Below, in pieces: positions 1 through 7,992 of a stretch of 32,076 bases of DNA (position 1 is the first letter of the stretch; each line of letters begins with the position of its first letter). Position numbers and translations under genes: made by a program. This DNA comes from Acidobacteriaceae bacterium (lineage in GTDB: Bacteria > Acidobacteriota > Terriglobia > Terriglobales > Acidobacteriaceae): assembly GCA_013361705.1 (NCBI GenBank), contig JABFXN010000341.1, forward strand, positions 1 through 32,076, given 5' to 3'. A model generated the notes under the pieces. It ran no database searches and had not been told where the DNA came from. It saw only the letters and a list, made by a program, of their open reading frames with translations.

Positions 1-140
1 TTCCGATCTGAAGCACGGCACTGTCCGCCGCATTAGGTGGACACCCACGGGTCATCGCCGACGTGTGTGCCAGATGATACTCCAATTTGGATGAGGAAAG
101 TTAAGTAGTCTGGAATCAGCGGATACCATTTGAGGCGATT

Positions 141-256
141 AGCGTATTTTCCCCCCTGCGAGCGTAATGTGAGGCTCCGCACCTATGGGCGTTTCCATAG
201 AGGAAAACGCCGCCGCGCGCCCTATCGGAATACCCGGCAGCAACGAGGAAACGGCT
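141..256. repeat. Family A palindromic repeat, degenerate copy 1
   Basis: This stretch aligns along its whole length with the better copies at 2511-2622, 13584-13695 and 18183-18299. Shared landmarks, in order, are a T-rich left end followed by a C run, CTATGGGCGTTT, GAAAACGCC, CGGAATACCC and CAGCAAC. The terminal inverted repeat has decayed, so this is probably an old copy. The rest of 1-417 shows no gene; the open frame across it on the minus strand follows the repeat and is not convincing. Confidence 0.65.
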
Positions 257-417
257 TGTAAGCCATTCAGGCAGTAGTGTTTGCCGTAATACAACCTGAT
301 GCTGTGTCAATTCAGCCGGTGCAGCCATCCTTTGGTTGTGAGCATTCAGTTACGGAACGGCAGTGAATCCCTTAGGCGCGAACAGGGCTCTGGTTTGGGC
401 ATCGTAAAATCGCGGGT

Positions 418-828
418 ATGGCCACAGGAGTGAAATCGGTGAGATTTGAAGGAGCGCACTGCGCGATTGCGCTGGAGCAACTTTCGGAATCGCTCATCGT
501 GATGCGGCTGAGCGGCACCGATACGGGAGAACTGCGGGACGCGCCCATCAAGACGCTTGACGAATGGCTGGCTGGGGCCAATGCGATCGAGTTCTACATT
601 GATGCCCGCAACGTGCGTGGCGCCTCAATTGACGTGAGCAGCGATTGGGCGGCGTGGTTCACGGCAAATCGCGCGCGATTCAAAACGATCACCATGCTCA
701 CCGGCACCAAGTTCATCCAGATCACGGCAGAGTTCGTGCGTCGCTTTGCCGGGTTGAATGGCATCATGTGGGTCTGCACAGACCCGGAAGTATTCGATCT
801 GGCATTGGAGCAGACGCAGAGGCCGTAG
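418..828 (+). CDS. Small STAS/SpoIIAA-like hypothetical protein
   Basis: This 136-residue protein has no signal peptide or membrane segment. It has alternating strand and helix character, with the pattern FYIDARNVRGA followed by a W-rich helix, then TMLTGTKFIQ and a C-terminal DPEVFDLAL. This resembles small STAS-fold or lipid-binding single-domain proteins of soil bacteria, but I cannot name a family with certainty. The start is uncertain. The ATG at 418 has no good ribosome binding site, whereas GTG at 439 (residue 8) sits 8 nt after AGGAG at 426-430 and may be the true start. It lies just outside the tRNA-Phe repeat at 847-960, so it belongs to the chromosomal flank rather than the island. 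Function is unknown. Confidence 0.6.
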   Translation: MATGVKSVRFEGAHCAIALEQLSESLIVMRLSGTDTGELRDAPIKTLDEWLAGANAIEFYIDARNVRGASIDVSSDWAAWFTANRARFKTITMLTGTKFIQITAEFVRRFAGLNGIMWVCTDPEVFDLALEQTQRP

Positions 829-846
829 GCGACAGTTGGGCCTGTG

Positions 847-960
847 CATGGCCGCGTTCAATATACGTCGCTACGCCCTTAAGAGCGCGGCCAAAGCTGC
901 TGCGTTTTCATCGGATGGTGACCAAGGACGGGATCGAACCGCCGACGCCGGCTTTTTCAG
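847..960. repeat. Displaced tRNA-Phe 3' end, candidate att site (left)
   Basis: Positions 916-960 match the complement of the 3' half of tRNA-Phe (acceptor, T arm, through the anticodon loop) at 5771-5815. The stretch from the T arm to the anticodon loop differs at one base in about 35. The preceding 847-915 also matches the sequence immediately 3' of the intact tRNA (5700-5770), including catggccgcg, tacgtcgctacg and ttttcatcgg. The two copies are therefore a direct repeat of about 115 bp around 4.7 kb, as left by site-specific integration into a tRNA gene. Homology stops at the anticodon loop, a common crossover position for tRNA integrases. Confidence 0.7.
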
Positions 961-1240
961 TCCACCCAGCCGATCAGGTCAAGTAGCACAGAATCAGCGT
1001 AGGCTTCTAGCAACGAATGACTTATCGGACCCGTTCTTTAGGACCATTTGGGCCGAATTAGGCCATTTTCGTCCCTACGATGTTCGGATATTGTTCGGAA
1101 GCATTTGGACGACTCGCACCTAACGCGTTCACAGGATTGCGGCCATGAACCCTTTCGCGAAGAAGCTTATATGCCGAAGGAAACTATACTCTTACATGGC
1201 CGATGCTTAAATCCATCCGGCGTAGACTGATTGCGAGAGC

Positions 1241-1465
1241 ATGGACTTTCGCCCATTCTGTCATCAAAGCAAGGAGCCGCGCGTCGTGTGTCCAACACAT
1301 GAAGAGATCGATAGTATTACTGAAGCTATTCGTCCGCTCAGGAAAGCGCCAGGACGACTCGCCGAAAGTTTTCAGCTAGGACAAGATGTATTCCTGAGCT
1401 GGACGGCAGCCCAAACGAGCGAAATCCGCAATCTGCTCGCAGGCTCCCTTGCATGCTACCGATGA
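1241..1465 (+). CDS. Possible small protein upstream of the toroid protein
   Basis: An open frame of 74 codons ends in TGA at 1463-1465. That stop overlaps the candidate ATG at 1462 of the next gene (ATGA), an arrangement typical of translational coupling. The product is hydrophilic and has no recognisable motif, signal peptide or membrane segment. Its start codon lacks a clear Shine-Dalgarno sequence. It could be a genuine leader gene of the cluster or simply an open frame; the coupling geometry is the only positive evidence. Confidence 0.3.
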   Translation: MDFRPFCHQSKEPRVVCPTHEEIDSITEAIRPLRKAPGRLAESFQLGQDVFLSWTAAQTSEIRNLLAGSLACYR

Positions 1466-2418
1466 GCGAAACGTCAGAAATTCGTCGCGCCGTTGAAAAG
1501 GGTGTTGCATACCTCGAATCAGTTCAGCTTCCCAGTGGTCAGATCCCGATCGACAAATGGCCCACTCGTGAGTTGAGCGGCAGCTGCGTTCCTGATGCGG
1601 CGGTTTTTCCAGCAGCTCTCGCCGCGCGCGCGTTGTCGGCTACATCATCGGCCGAGCGCGTCCACTCTCGCGCCATCGATTTCCTCCTGCGAGAAATGGA
1701 GCCTGACGGTCTGTGGTGTTATCCGTCGAGCGCAGGTCCGGACCATGGCTACGTTCCACTCGACACCGACGACACGGCGGTCGCATCTACGGCGCTTACG
1801 GCCGCCGGAAAACGGATACCGAACAATCGCGCCATTCTGCTGGCCCAACGCGAGCGCAATGGTCTCTTTCGAACTTGGATGCCGCGGTGGTGGCGTCATC
1901 CACGCAGGTACTATCGCTTCTTCCGGGACAGCCCTGCGGAAGTACGCGACGTCGACGCGGCGATCAACGCAAATATCGTCGTCTATCTCGGCGATTGCAA
2001 AGAGACTCGGCCGGCGATTGAGCACATGCTCGCAGTCCTGCGTGCGAATGGCGAAGAGATGTCCACCAAGTGGTACGTGAGCCGCTTCACCGTCTGGTAT
2101 TTCTTTTCGCACGCTCTACACAAGATCGCGCCGGAGGCAGGCGAGATGATTGTGCCGCGCATCGAAGCGACGGCGCCGATCAACGCGCTCGAGCTTGCGC
2201 TGGCATCATCAACGATGCTGCTGTGGAATCGCGTACCTGACGTCGGTCCCCTGATCGAGGCACAGCTCCCGTCCGGAGCCTGGCCGCGCGCCCCCTTCTA
2301 TCATCATGGCCGCAGGCGAATTGATTCTCAACCAACGCCGCCCTGGTGGGGCTCCGAGGCATTGACGACGGTGCTCGCGGTAGAAGCGTTGACACGCCGA
2401 CTGCTCGTCGAAGAGTGA
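1453..2418 (+). CDS. Alpha-alpha toroid protein with DxDD motif (squalene cyclase/prenyltransferase-like)
   Basis: The 321-residue protein shows repeats of the terpene cyclase/prenyltransferase toroid fold: VQLPSGQ (24-30), MEPDGLW (82-88) and AQLPSGAW (270-277), which are QW-like elements. It carries LDTDDTA (103-109), which matches the DxDDTA signature whose aspartate protonates substrates in class II terpene cyclases. A second acidic element, DVDAAINANIVVYLG (166-180), follows. Known class II cyclases have two toroid domains and at least about 500 residues, so this single-domain length is short and function cannot be assumed. There is no signal peptide. Translation may start at ATG 1453 or at ATG 1462, the latter overlapping the upstream stop. 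It faces a UbiA-type prenyltransferase and a GT4 enzyme, which suggests an isoprenoid product. Alternatively it may be a non-catalytic member of the superfamily. Confidence 0.7.
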   Translation: MLPMSETSEIRRAVEKGVAYLESVQLPSGQIPIDKWPTRELSGSCVPDAAVFPAALAARALSATSSAERVHSRAIDFLLREMEPDGLWCYPSSAGPDHGYVPLDTDDTAVASTALTAAGKRIPNNRAILLAQRERNGLFRTWMPRWWRHPRRYYRFFRDSPAEVRDVDAAINANIVVYLGDCKETRPAIEHMLAVLRANGEEMSTKWYVSRFTVWYFFSHALHKIAPEAGEMIVPRIEATAPINALELALASSTMLLWNRVPDVGPLIEAQLPSGAWPRAPFYHHGRRRIDSQPTPPWWGSEALTTVLAVEALTRRLLVEE

Positions 2419-2510
2419 CTTCTCCGGCCGCGCTATGATGCCGTCCTTTATGTCTGACGGGGGTTGCCATTCCGCCGGTACTCGCGAAGCACACTCTTTC
2501 GTGGACGACT

Positions 2511-2622
2511 AGAGCATTTTCCCTATGGGTGTAGTCCAGAGCATTCGCATCTATGGGCGTTTTTCGCAATGAAAACGCCGCTGCACAGCTTTCCGGGATA
2601 CCAACAACAGTGAAAATGCTCT
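2511..2622. repeat. Family A palindromic repeat, copy 2
   Basis: The ends AGAGCATTTT and AAAATGCTCT form a perfect terminal inverted repeat. An inner hairpin is formed by GGCGTTTTT and GAAAACGCC. It lies in the 343-bp gap between the convergent toroid and UbiA genes, where it could also act as a transcription barrier. No other feature is visible in 2419-2761. Confidence 0.8.
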
Positions 2623-2761
2623 AAGGTGGTGGGAATCAGCGCTCACCTGTTCTTGGGGTTTTCCCGGCTATCTGCTCGTGAACCGCCTACCTGCTTTCGA
2701 GCGTTCCGGGGTCGCGCTTTCAAATCCGGCCGCAGGTTTTGCGTCGAAGACCCGGGACAGG

Positions 2762-3832
2762 TCATGATGCCCGTGCGAGCTTCAAGGATGCTTTCAGGGC
2801 CGTTCGCGCAAGGTTCAACGTCGCATGCAAGGTTCGTGACACATTGGTAGGAAAGATCAAGAAGTGAACCCCGAGGACGACCCAATCACCGCGATGTCGT
2901 AGAGCCGATGCCACGAGGATCGCGATCGGCAGCAACACAATGTTGAGCTCAGTCGTCAGAAATAAAAAGTCAGGTTTCGGTGTAACGATCACGTGGCGGA
3001 AATGCCACCATCGGATGCGAAGCGCAACCAGAGGGACGTACGCGCCAACCGCCGCGACTGGCCACCAACTCCGCATCTCAACGAGCATTGCAGTGAATAC
3101 AAGCAATTCGGTCGGAAACGCAATCCACGTTCCAATGAGCATCGCAGATCGCGAATGCCGTGCGGCGAACGTCTGCGCACCAACGGCGCGATCAGCATCA
3201 ATATCGGTGAGCTGATGCCACAGGATCGCACGCATGCCGTTCGCGAGCGCCCAGGTTCCCACTATCACGATCCAGATGGAATTGTAAGGCCGTTGCGCTC
3301 CGCGAAACGCGAGGATCGCGGCCACCAGCGTCGGAAATAGATGTTCGCCGCTCGCGCAGGCAAGGATTCCCAGAAAGCCCCGTTTTTTCAGACGGAACGG
3401 TGGTAGAGAGTAAAGCGAAAAGGCCAGCCACACTGCGAGGTACAGCGATAGAAGGACGGCGTTGTGTCGCCAGCGTGAGGAGATTACCGCGAGGGCTCCC
3501 GCGCTGAGGATTATGAACGTTAGGCCGAGAAATGGCGAGCGGCCTGCGAGACGGTTTGGTTTCCCGGCGGCAAGATCGTCTTCGAGATCGGTCAGATCGT
3601 TGATCACACTGGCGTAGACCGCGGCCGAAACGGTTGCCATGAACGCCATGAGCGCCTCCCGCCAGATCGCGCTCACCGGCACGTCGAGCATCAGGGCCGT
3701 TGCGTAGAACGCCGCGAGGACTGGGATGACTTTGTACTCCCACCATTGGTGGGCGCGAATGATTCGCCACAGAGAGACAAGTGAGAGTCGCTCAACCGAC
3801 CGTTTCTTGACGACATGCGGGTTGTAGGCCAC
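2762..3832 (-). CDS. UbiA-family membrane prenyltransferase
   Basis: This polytopic membrane protein of 356 residues has roughly eight or nine hydrophobic segments. It carries both aspartate-rich UbiA motifs: NDLTDLEDD (78-86), the NDxxDxxxD prenyl-diphosphate/Mg2+ site, and DIDADR (210-215) preceded by HQLT. The basic segment GKPNRL after the first motif is also typical. Members move a prenyl group from a diphosphate onto an aromatic, quinone, sugar or other acceptor in the membrane; the acceptor here cannot be read from sequence. The start is GTG at 3830-3832, five bases after the glycosyltransferase stop, so the two are almost certainly co-transcribed. Its stop faces the toroid gene across a family A repeat. 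Decaprenylphosphoryl-ribose-type or bacteriochlorophyll/quinone-type roles are alternatives. Confidence 0.85.
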   Translation of the reverse strand: MAYNPHVVKKRSVERLSLVSLWRIIRAHQWWEYKVIPVLAAFYATALMLDVPVSAIWREALMAFMATVSAAVYASVINDLTDLEDDLAAGKPNRLAGRSPFLGLTFIILSAGALAVISSRWRHNAVLLSLYLAVWLAFSLYSLPPFRLKKRGFLGILACASGEHLFPTLVAAILAFRGAQRPYNSIWIVIVGTWALANGMRAILWHQLTDIDADRAVGAQTFAARHSRSAMLIGTWIAFPTELLVFTAMLVEMRSWWPVAAVGAYVPLVALRIRWWHFRHVIVTPKPDFLFLTTELNIVLLPIAILVASALRHRGDWVVLGVHFLIFPTNVSRTLHATLNLARTALKASLKLARAS

Positions 3833-3837
3833 TGGAT

Positions 3838-5109
3838 TTAATTCCGCAACTTTGTGGCTATGCCAGGCTGTAAGAGACTTGAGGGGTCTGACAAATCGAT
3901 CGATCCGGTTTGCAGCTCTCTCCTAGGAAGAGATGCGCCCAGTGAATCCACAACTCCCAACAGCTTGGCAGTGAAACAAGCAGCCGGATCGAGAGGCACC
4001 ATGGTTCTAACCGCAATTCCAGCAGCTTGACCGATCGATTTCCACTCGTCTCGCATAGCCCATGCTCGCTCCATGGCTTTGTCAAATTCGTCTACTTTCG
4101 CAGAGTCGGCTACGAATCCGGTGCGACTATCCTCTACAACTTCCGCAGTTCCGCCCTCATTTGTGACAATTCCAAACCGATCGCACATCATCGCTTCGAT
4201 AAGCGACAGTGGCAGCCCCTCGGTGCGTGACGCCAGAACCAGCGCGTGATGCCTCTTCCAGATGGAATCCACGTCGCTTGTAAAACCTGGAAAATCGACA
4301 TTCTTAAGGGCTAGATGTTCTGCAAGCCCGCGCAGAGCTTCGCTGTTTGGGCCCGAGCCGAAAAACGAAACTGACAAATTACGCGTTCTCCAGTGCGGTC
4401 GCGCCAATACCTGCAAAAGAATGTCCTGCCCCTTCTCGCCTGCATCCAGGCGTGCAACGCAAGCCAGTTTGATCGAATGGTCCTGAGTATCAGGCCAGGG
4501 CAGCGGAGATCCGGACACCAGAAAGGGATTACGCACGACTTCCGCATTCACGAGTGTTTCACCCATTTGAAATTCCGTGAGCCGGAGATTGTGCTGGGAG
4601 ACAAAATAACACCGCAAAGCAGCCTGAAAGGCAGAGCGCATCACGACGCGGCTCTTGTCCGAGGGCCAATAATAATCTGTCGCCCTATGTGAAATGATGA
4701 CGTACGGACAGCCGACAATACGGCAAAGATCGCCCAAAATGACCCCGTCGAAGTTTGCGCCTTGGGAAATCACTACTAAATCGGGATTAAGATTTGTTAG
4801 AAGAACACGCAGTATAGGTCCAATCGCTCTCAGTGCAGCAGTTTGGCGTGCCCCTCGAGTCAGCACCCCGGTTACTCGGTAGAGCGTCTTAGGCAAACGT
4901 ACTCTGCCGGGTAAGAAAAAGTGCCATAAGTCGTAAATATGACACCCCTGCGCGAGCAACCGACAGATCCGCGGGTGCTTCGGATCAACATCGTGTTTGA
5001 AGATACTTACAGAATGCCCGCCCTCGACCAATAGTGCCGCCGCTTCCGCCCACAACTCTTCGCTTCCACCCCACCCCGGATTGCTACAAAGGAAGACAAA
5101 ACGCAACAT
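3838..5109 (-). CDS. GT4-type glycosyltransferase
   Basis: The 423-residue cytosolic GT-B enzyme would transfer a sugar from a nucleotide donor. The N-terminal Rossmann domain begins LRFVFLCSNPGWGGSEELW (2-20), with the glycine-rich acceptor/donor loop GGSEE. The C-terminal domain has VARLDAGEKGQDILL (218-232), FFGSGPN (249-255) and EGLPLSLIE (297-305), the E-x7-E element of GT4 and related retaining enzymes, followed by NEGGTAEVV. The ATG at 5107-5109 is preceded by TAGGAG on the minus strand at good spacing. The prenyltransferase gene follows after five bases, so the pair may act on one product, for example a glycosylated prenyl lipid, though sugar and acceptor are unknown. A role in exopolysaccharide synthesis is the main alternative. 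Confidence 0.85.
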   Translation of the reverse strand: MLRFVFLCSNPGWGGSEELWAEAAALLVEGGHSVSIFKHDVDPKHPRICRLLAQGCHIYDLWHFFLPGRVRLPKTLYRVTGVLTRGARQTAALRAIGPILRVLLTNLNPDLVVISQGANFDGVILGDLCRIVGCPYVIISHRATDYYWPSDKSRVVMRSAFQAALRCYFVSQHNLRLTEFQMGETLVNAEVVRNPFLVSGSPLPWPDTQDHSIKLACVARLDAGEKGQDILLQVLARPHWRTRNLSVSFFGSGPNSEALRGLAEHLALKNVDFPGFTSDVDSIWKRHHALVLASRTEGLPLSLIEAMMCDRFGIVTNEGGTAEVVEDSRTGFVADSAKVDEFDKAMERAWAMRDEWKSIGQAAGIAVRTMVPLDPAACFTAKLLGVVDSLGASLPRRELQTGSIDLSDPSSLLQPGIATKLRN

Positions 5110-5545
5110 TGGCTCCTATTTGAGATTGCGACCAGTATCGATTAAGCCCAAGGCTTTCCAAGAGTAAATTCTCTTGGGATTGCGGTATCAAAGCTTTCAA
5201 GCCGGATCATTATGCACCATACCACTAGCCGTCGAAAATGATCCATCATGCGATCTGCTCCAATATCCAGCGCTGCTTGTAGCCGCGGAACGTGGAACAT
5301 CTTGCGTTTATTGCGTCGGTAAGGGCAATAATCTCGATGCCGCAGTACTTCCAGCGCTGCCGCAGCGCGGCGTCAGCGATCACGCGATCCTGGTTTTACC
5401 GCAGTCTTCCCTTGTGCCGTGGATGGCAAACTCCTGGAGCGTCATTCCGCTGCCAGTGCACCCGGAAAAAGTGTCTTCCACACTTCTGGTGATACTGCTC
5501 AGCCGGCATCGCGCTGGGTAGACTCCGGCCACCTCTGAATCTCCA
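5110..5545. other. Intergenic stretch without a recognised gene
   Basis: This is the upstream region of the glycosyltransferase (minus strand). A short inverted repeat, CCAAGAG and CTCTTGG, lies at about 5158-5178. Several short open frames exist on both strands, but none shows a family motif. One minus-strand stretch near 5400-5510 is broken by stops and could be the remains of a decayed gene, which I cannot identify. Confidence 0.4.
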
Positions 5546-5770
5546 TGGCGGCCAGGGACGAGATCGAACCGTCGACGGCTTGGCCTCTCATGGCCGCGTG
5601 CATACGTCGCTACCCTCTAAGAGCGTGTCCGAAGTACTTATATATTCATCGAGATGGTGGCCAGGGACGGGATCGAACCGCCGACGGCTGGGCCTTGTTC
5701 ATGGCCGCGTGCAAAACATACGTCGCTACGCTCTAAGAGCGCGACCGAAGTACCTGTATTTTCATCGGGA
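5546..5770. repeat. Two tandem decayed tRNA-Phe 3'-end units
   Basis: Units begin at 5546 and 5655, and the intact tRNA begins at 5771, giving a period of 109-116 bp. Each repeats the complement of the tRNA acceptor/T arm (GGCCAGGGACGGGATCGAAC in the second unit, with substitutions in the first). A degenerate anticodon arm that still reads GAA follows, then a shared spacer with catggccgcg, tacgtcgcta and ctctaagagcg. Neither unit retains a D arm or 5' acceptor strand, so they are not functional tRNAs. Confidence 0.75.
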
Positions 5771-5845
5771 TGGTGGCCAGGGACGGGATCGAACCGCCGA
5801 CGCCGGCCTTTTCAGGGCCGCGCTCTACCACTGAGCTACCTGGCC
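5771..5845 (-). tRNA. tRNA-Phe (GAA)
   Basis: Read on the minus strand, the gene folds as a complete cloverleaf. The acceptor is GGCCAGG with CCTGGCC, the D arm GCTC with GAGC, and the anticodon stem CGGCC with GGCCG around loop CTGAAAA (anticodon GAA). A 5-nt variable region is followed by T arm GGCGG with CCGTC around TTCGATC. An encoded A plus CCA follows at the 3' end. It decodes Phe codons. Its 3' half is duplicated three times nearby (916-960 and the units at 5546 and 5655), marking it as an integration site. Confidence 0.95.
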
Positions 5846-5952
5846 CTTCGTGGAGTGTCCTCAGTATAGCAATCCAAAGGCGGATGGGACAAACCTGCGG
5901 GCAACGGCAGTAGGGTATGCTGGGCCTGTTTCCACGAAAGGATTTCCCTCTG

Positions 5953-7485
5953 ATGAGATGCACACGAGTACTCGCGGCCCTCGCATGCCTTGCGATCACC
6001 GCTGCCGCGCAGACCGCGACCCAGACCCCTGGTGAATTGAAGGCCAGCCGCGCCCTGGCCGCTGCCGTGAAACAAGGTCCCCTCTCTGCACACGTCTTCC
6101 TGGCCAAGATGCCCAAGGGCAGCGACCTGCATGTCCACCTTTCCGGCGCGGTGTATGCCGAGACCTTCATCAAGGACGCTGTCGAAGACCACATTTGCAT
6201 CGACCCGAAGGCAAAAGCGTTCGCCAAGAACCCCACCGGTACCTGCGCCGACGGCCTGGTGCCAGCCGAGAACGTACTCAAAGACCAGACCCTCTACGAC
6301 AACCTCGTCAACGCCTTCTCCATGCGCTCGTTTGTGCCCTACGCCGGTTACAGCGGCCACGACCAGTTCTTCGCTACTTTCGGCCGCTTCGGCGGTCTCG
6401 ACCGCAAACAAGTCGGTGAATGGCTTGACGAGGTCGCTTCCCGTGCCGCCTCACAGAACGAGCAATATCTCGAGATCATGCACACGCCCGACTTCAGCGC
6501 CAGCGCTGCCCTGGGATACAAGCTTGGCTGGAGCGACGACCTCGAAGACCTGCGCCAGAAACTGCTCGACGGCGCCGTACGCGACAACGTCAAACGCGAC
6601 ATCGCGGAGATCGACAGCATCGAAGCCCGCCGCAACGAGATCGAACACTGCGGCACACCTTCCGCCACACCCGCCTGCGGCATGACGGTGCGCTTCATCT
6701 TTCAGGTGCTGCGTGCCTTCCCGCCGCAGCAGGTCTACGCACAGACCCTGCTTGGCTTTGAGCTGGCCTCGGCGGATCCACGCGTCGTCGGCATCAACTT
6801 CGTCCAGCCCGAAGACTCCTATATGTCGATGAGCGAGTACGACCGGCAGATGAAGTTCCTGCGGTTCCTCAAGACGAAGTACCCCAAGGTCCACCTCTCG
6901 CTGCATGCCGGAGAGCTCGCACCCGGCATCGTCCCGCCCGATGGGCTAAAGTTCCATATCCGTGAAGCTGTTGAGGTCGCCAGAGCCGAGCGCATCGGCC
7001 ACGGTGTCGATGTCATGTACGAGACCGATCCACACGCCTTGCTGAAGGAGATGGCCGCCAAACACGTGATGGTCGAGATCAATCTCACCAGCAACGACGG
7101 CATTCTCGGCATTACCGGCAATCATCATCCCCTGGCCAATTACCGTGCAGCCAAGGTTCCGGTCTCGCTTTCGACCGACGACGAAGGCGTTTCGCGCAGC
7201 GATCTCACCACCGAGTACACACGCGCCGCCATGGAGCAGAGCCTCACTTACATGGATCTCAAGAACATGGCGCGGACCGGCATCGAACATGGCTTTCTAC
7301 CCGGAGACACTCTATGGTCGGGCCCTGACGCCTGGGGCAAGCCGATTGCCGCCTGCGCCGCCCAGCCGCTGGGTGCTGACAAACCTACGGCCAAGTGCGC
7401 AGAGTTCCTGAAATCCAGTGAGAAAGCAACGCAGCAGTGGGAGCTGGAACGCCGCTTCCGCACCTTCGAGGCAGGTGTGCAATGA
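5953..7485 (+). CDS. Secreted adenosine deaminase-like enzyme
   Basis: The protein belongs to the metal-dependent amidohydrolase fold of adenosine deaminases, which convert adenosine or related purine nucleosides to inosine-type products. Visible signatures are DLHVHLSGA (metal-binding HxH at residues 60 and 62), SLHAGE, RIGHG and STDDEGVSRS, where the Asp pair completes the zinc site. At about 510 residues it is much longer than cytosolic enzymes of about 340 and closer to secreted ADGF-type members. The ATG at 5953 was chosen because AAGGA lies 10 nt upstream and it begins an ordinary signal peptide (hydrophobic core LAALACLAITAAAQ). An ATG at 5917 in frame would place 12 extra residues before it. 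A periplasmic or extracellular site suggests nucleoside scavenging. The membrane protein gene that follows overlaps by four bases. Confidence 0.85.
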   Translation: MRCTRVLAALACLAITAAAQTATQTPGELKASRALAAAVKQGPLSAHVFLAKMPKGSDLHVHLSGAVYAETFIKDAVEDHICIDPKAKAFAKNPTGTCADGLVPAENVLKDQTLYDNLVNAFSMRSFVPYAGYSGHDQFFATFGRFGGLDRKQVGEWLDEVASRAASQNEQYLEIMHTPDFSASAALGYKLGWSDDLEDLRQKLLDGAVRDNVKRDIAEIDSIEARRNEIEHCGTPSATPACGMTVRFIFQVLRAFPPQQVYAQTLLGFELASADPRVVGINFVQPEDSYMSMSEYDRQMKFLRFLKTKYPKVHLSLHAGELAPGIVPPDGLKFHIREAVEVARAERIGHGVDVMYETDPHALLKEMAAKHVMVEINLTSNDGILGITGNHHPLANYRAAKVPVSLSTDDEGVSRSDLTTEYTRAAMEQSLTYMDLKNMARTGIEHGFLPGDTLWSGPDAWGKPIAACAAQPLGADKPTAKCAEFLKSSEKATQQWELERRFRTFEAGVQ

Positions 7486-7793
7486 AGTCCGCTCTCATCG
7501 CCATCGGCGAGATGCTGCTGCTCTTCGTAGCAGCACTCATCGGTTTCGTCATGCATCCTTTCAACGTCGAGAAAATTCTTCGTACCGAAAACGGCGTGGT
7601 CCGTGTAATGGTCTATGACTGGATCATCGCCGCCGCCATTACCTGGGTCATCCTTCTGGCCGTCGAGTTCGGCATACGCCGGAACCGTAATGCCTGGCTC
7701 CGGCCAACCCTCTGCTTTGCCGTCGTGGTAGGACTGGGCCTTTTGTCACATCTCGGACTTAAGTCCACCGAAGTAGGTCTCTATCGCTTCTAA
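7482..7793 (+). CDS. Small membrane protein with three TM segments
   Basis: The product of 103 residues has about three hydrophobic segments: an N-terminal one (LLLFVAALIGFVMHPF), a central one (WIIAAAITWVILLAVEF) and one near the C terminus (CFAVVVGLGLLSHL). The ATG at 7482 overlaps the deaminase stop as ATGA, so the two are translationally coupled. A longer open frame starting at 7437 would run inside the deaminase gene and is unlikely. No family is recognised. Context hints at a role linked to nucleoside use or envelope function, but this is only positional. A strong terminator follows at 7832. Confidence 0.75.
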   Translation: MKSALIAIGEMLLLFVAALIGFVMHPFNVEKILRTENGVVRVMVYDWIIAAAITWVILLAVEFGIRRNRNAWLRPTLCFAVVVGLGLLSHLGLKSTEVGLYRF

Positions 7794-7831
7794 GCCTCAC
7801 CCTGTAAAAGACATAGCGAGAAATATCGCCG

Positions 7832-7860
7832 CCCCGGCTGTCAACCAGCCGGGGTTTCTT
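7832..7860 (+). terminator. Intrinsic terminator after the deaminase operon
   Basis: CCCCGGCTG and CAGCCGGGG form a perfect 9-bp stem around a 5-nt loop, followed by TTTCTTT. It ends the 5953-7793 transcript. Confidence 0.85.
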
Positions 7861-7992
7861 TCGTCATACACCGAAGTAATGTGCCTTTTTTCCGCAGGAA
7901 TGGAACGAGATTTGCATTGATTTCCTCTGGTTGCTCCTGTGAAGTTGTTCGTAAGGGGTCCGAACAATTCACGGGCCAAGCAGGACGGAACG

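Larger units (their letters stand above)
847..5815. mobile_element. Genomic island remnant at tRNA-Phe
   Basis: The interval is bounded by direct repeats of the tRNA-Phe 3' end and its downstream flank (847-960 and 5700-5815). The intact tRNA lies at the right edge, as expected if the incoming element restored it. Cargo is a short open frame (1241), an alpha-alpha toroid protein (1453-2418), a UbiA prenyltransferase (2762-3832) and a GT4 glycosyltransferase (3838-5109). I see no integrase, excisionase or transposase, so it is either a decayed element or one mobilised in trans. Base composition of the glycosyltransferase looks more AT-rich by eye than the flanks, but I did not measure it. The island call is an inference from the repeats. 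Confidence 0.55.

Noticed and set aside
116-328. Minus-strand 70-codon frame at the left edge
   Set aside because: It runs through the family A repeat; similar frames appear in other copies only because the repeat is shared.
5250-5520. Possible transposase or integrase remnant in the gap left of the tRNA units
   Set aside because: Translations of both strands are short or broken and none shows catalytic motifs of a known recombinase; I could not support a call.
5546-5845. CRISPR-like array suggested by three regularly spaced units
   Set aside because: The units are too long (109-116 bp), the repeated part is a tRNA-Phe 3' end, the spacers are also similar to each other, and no cas gene is present.
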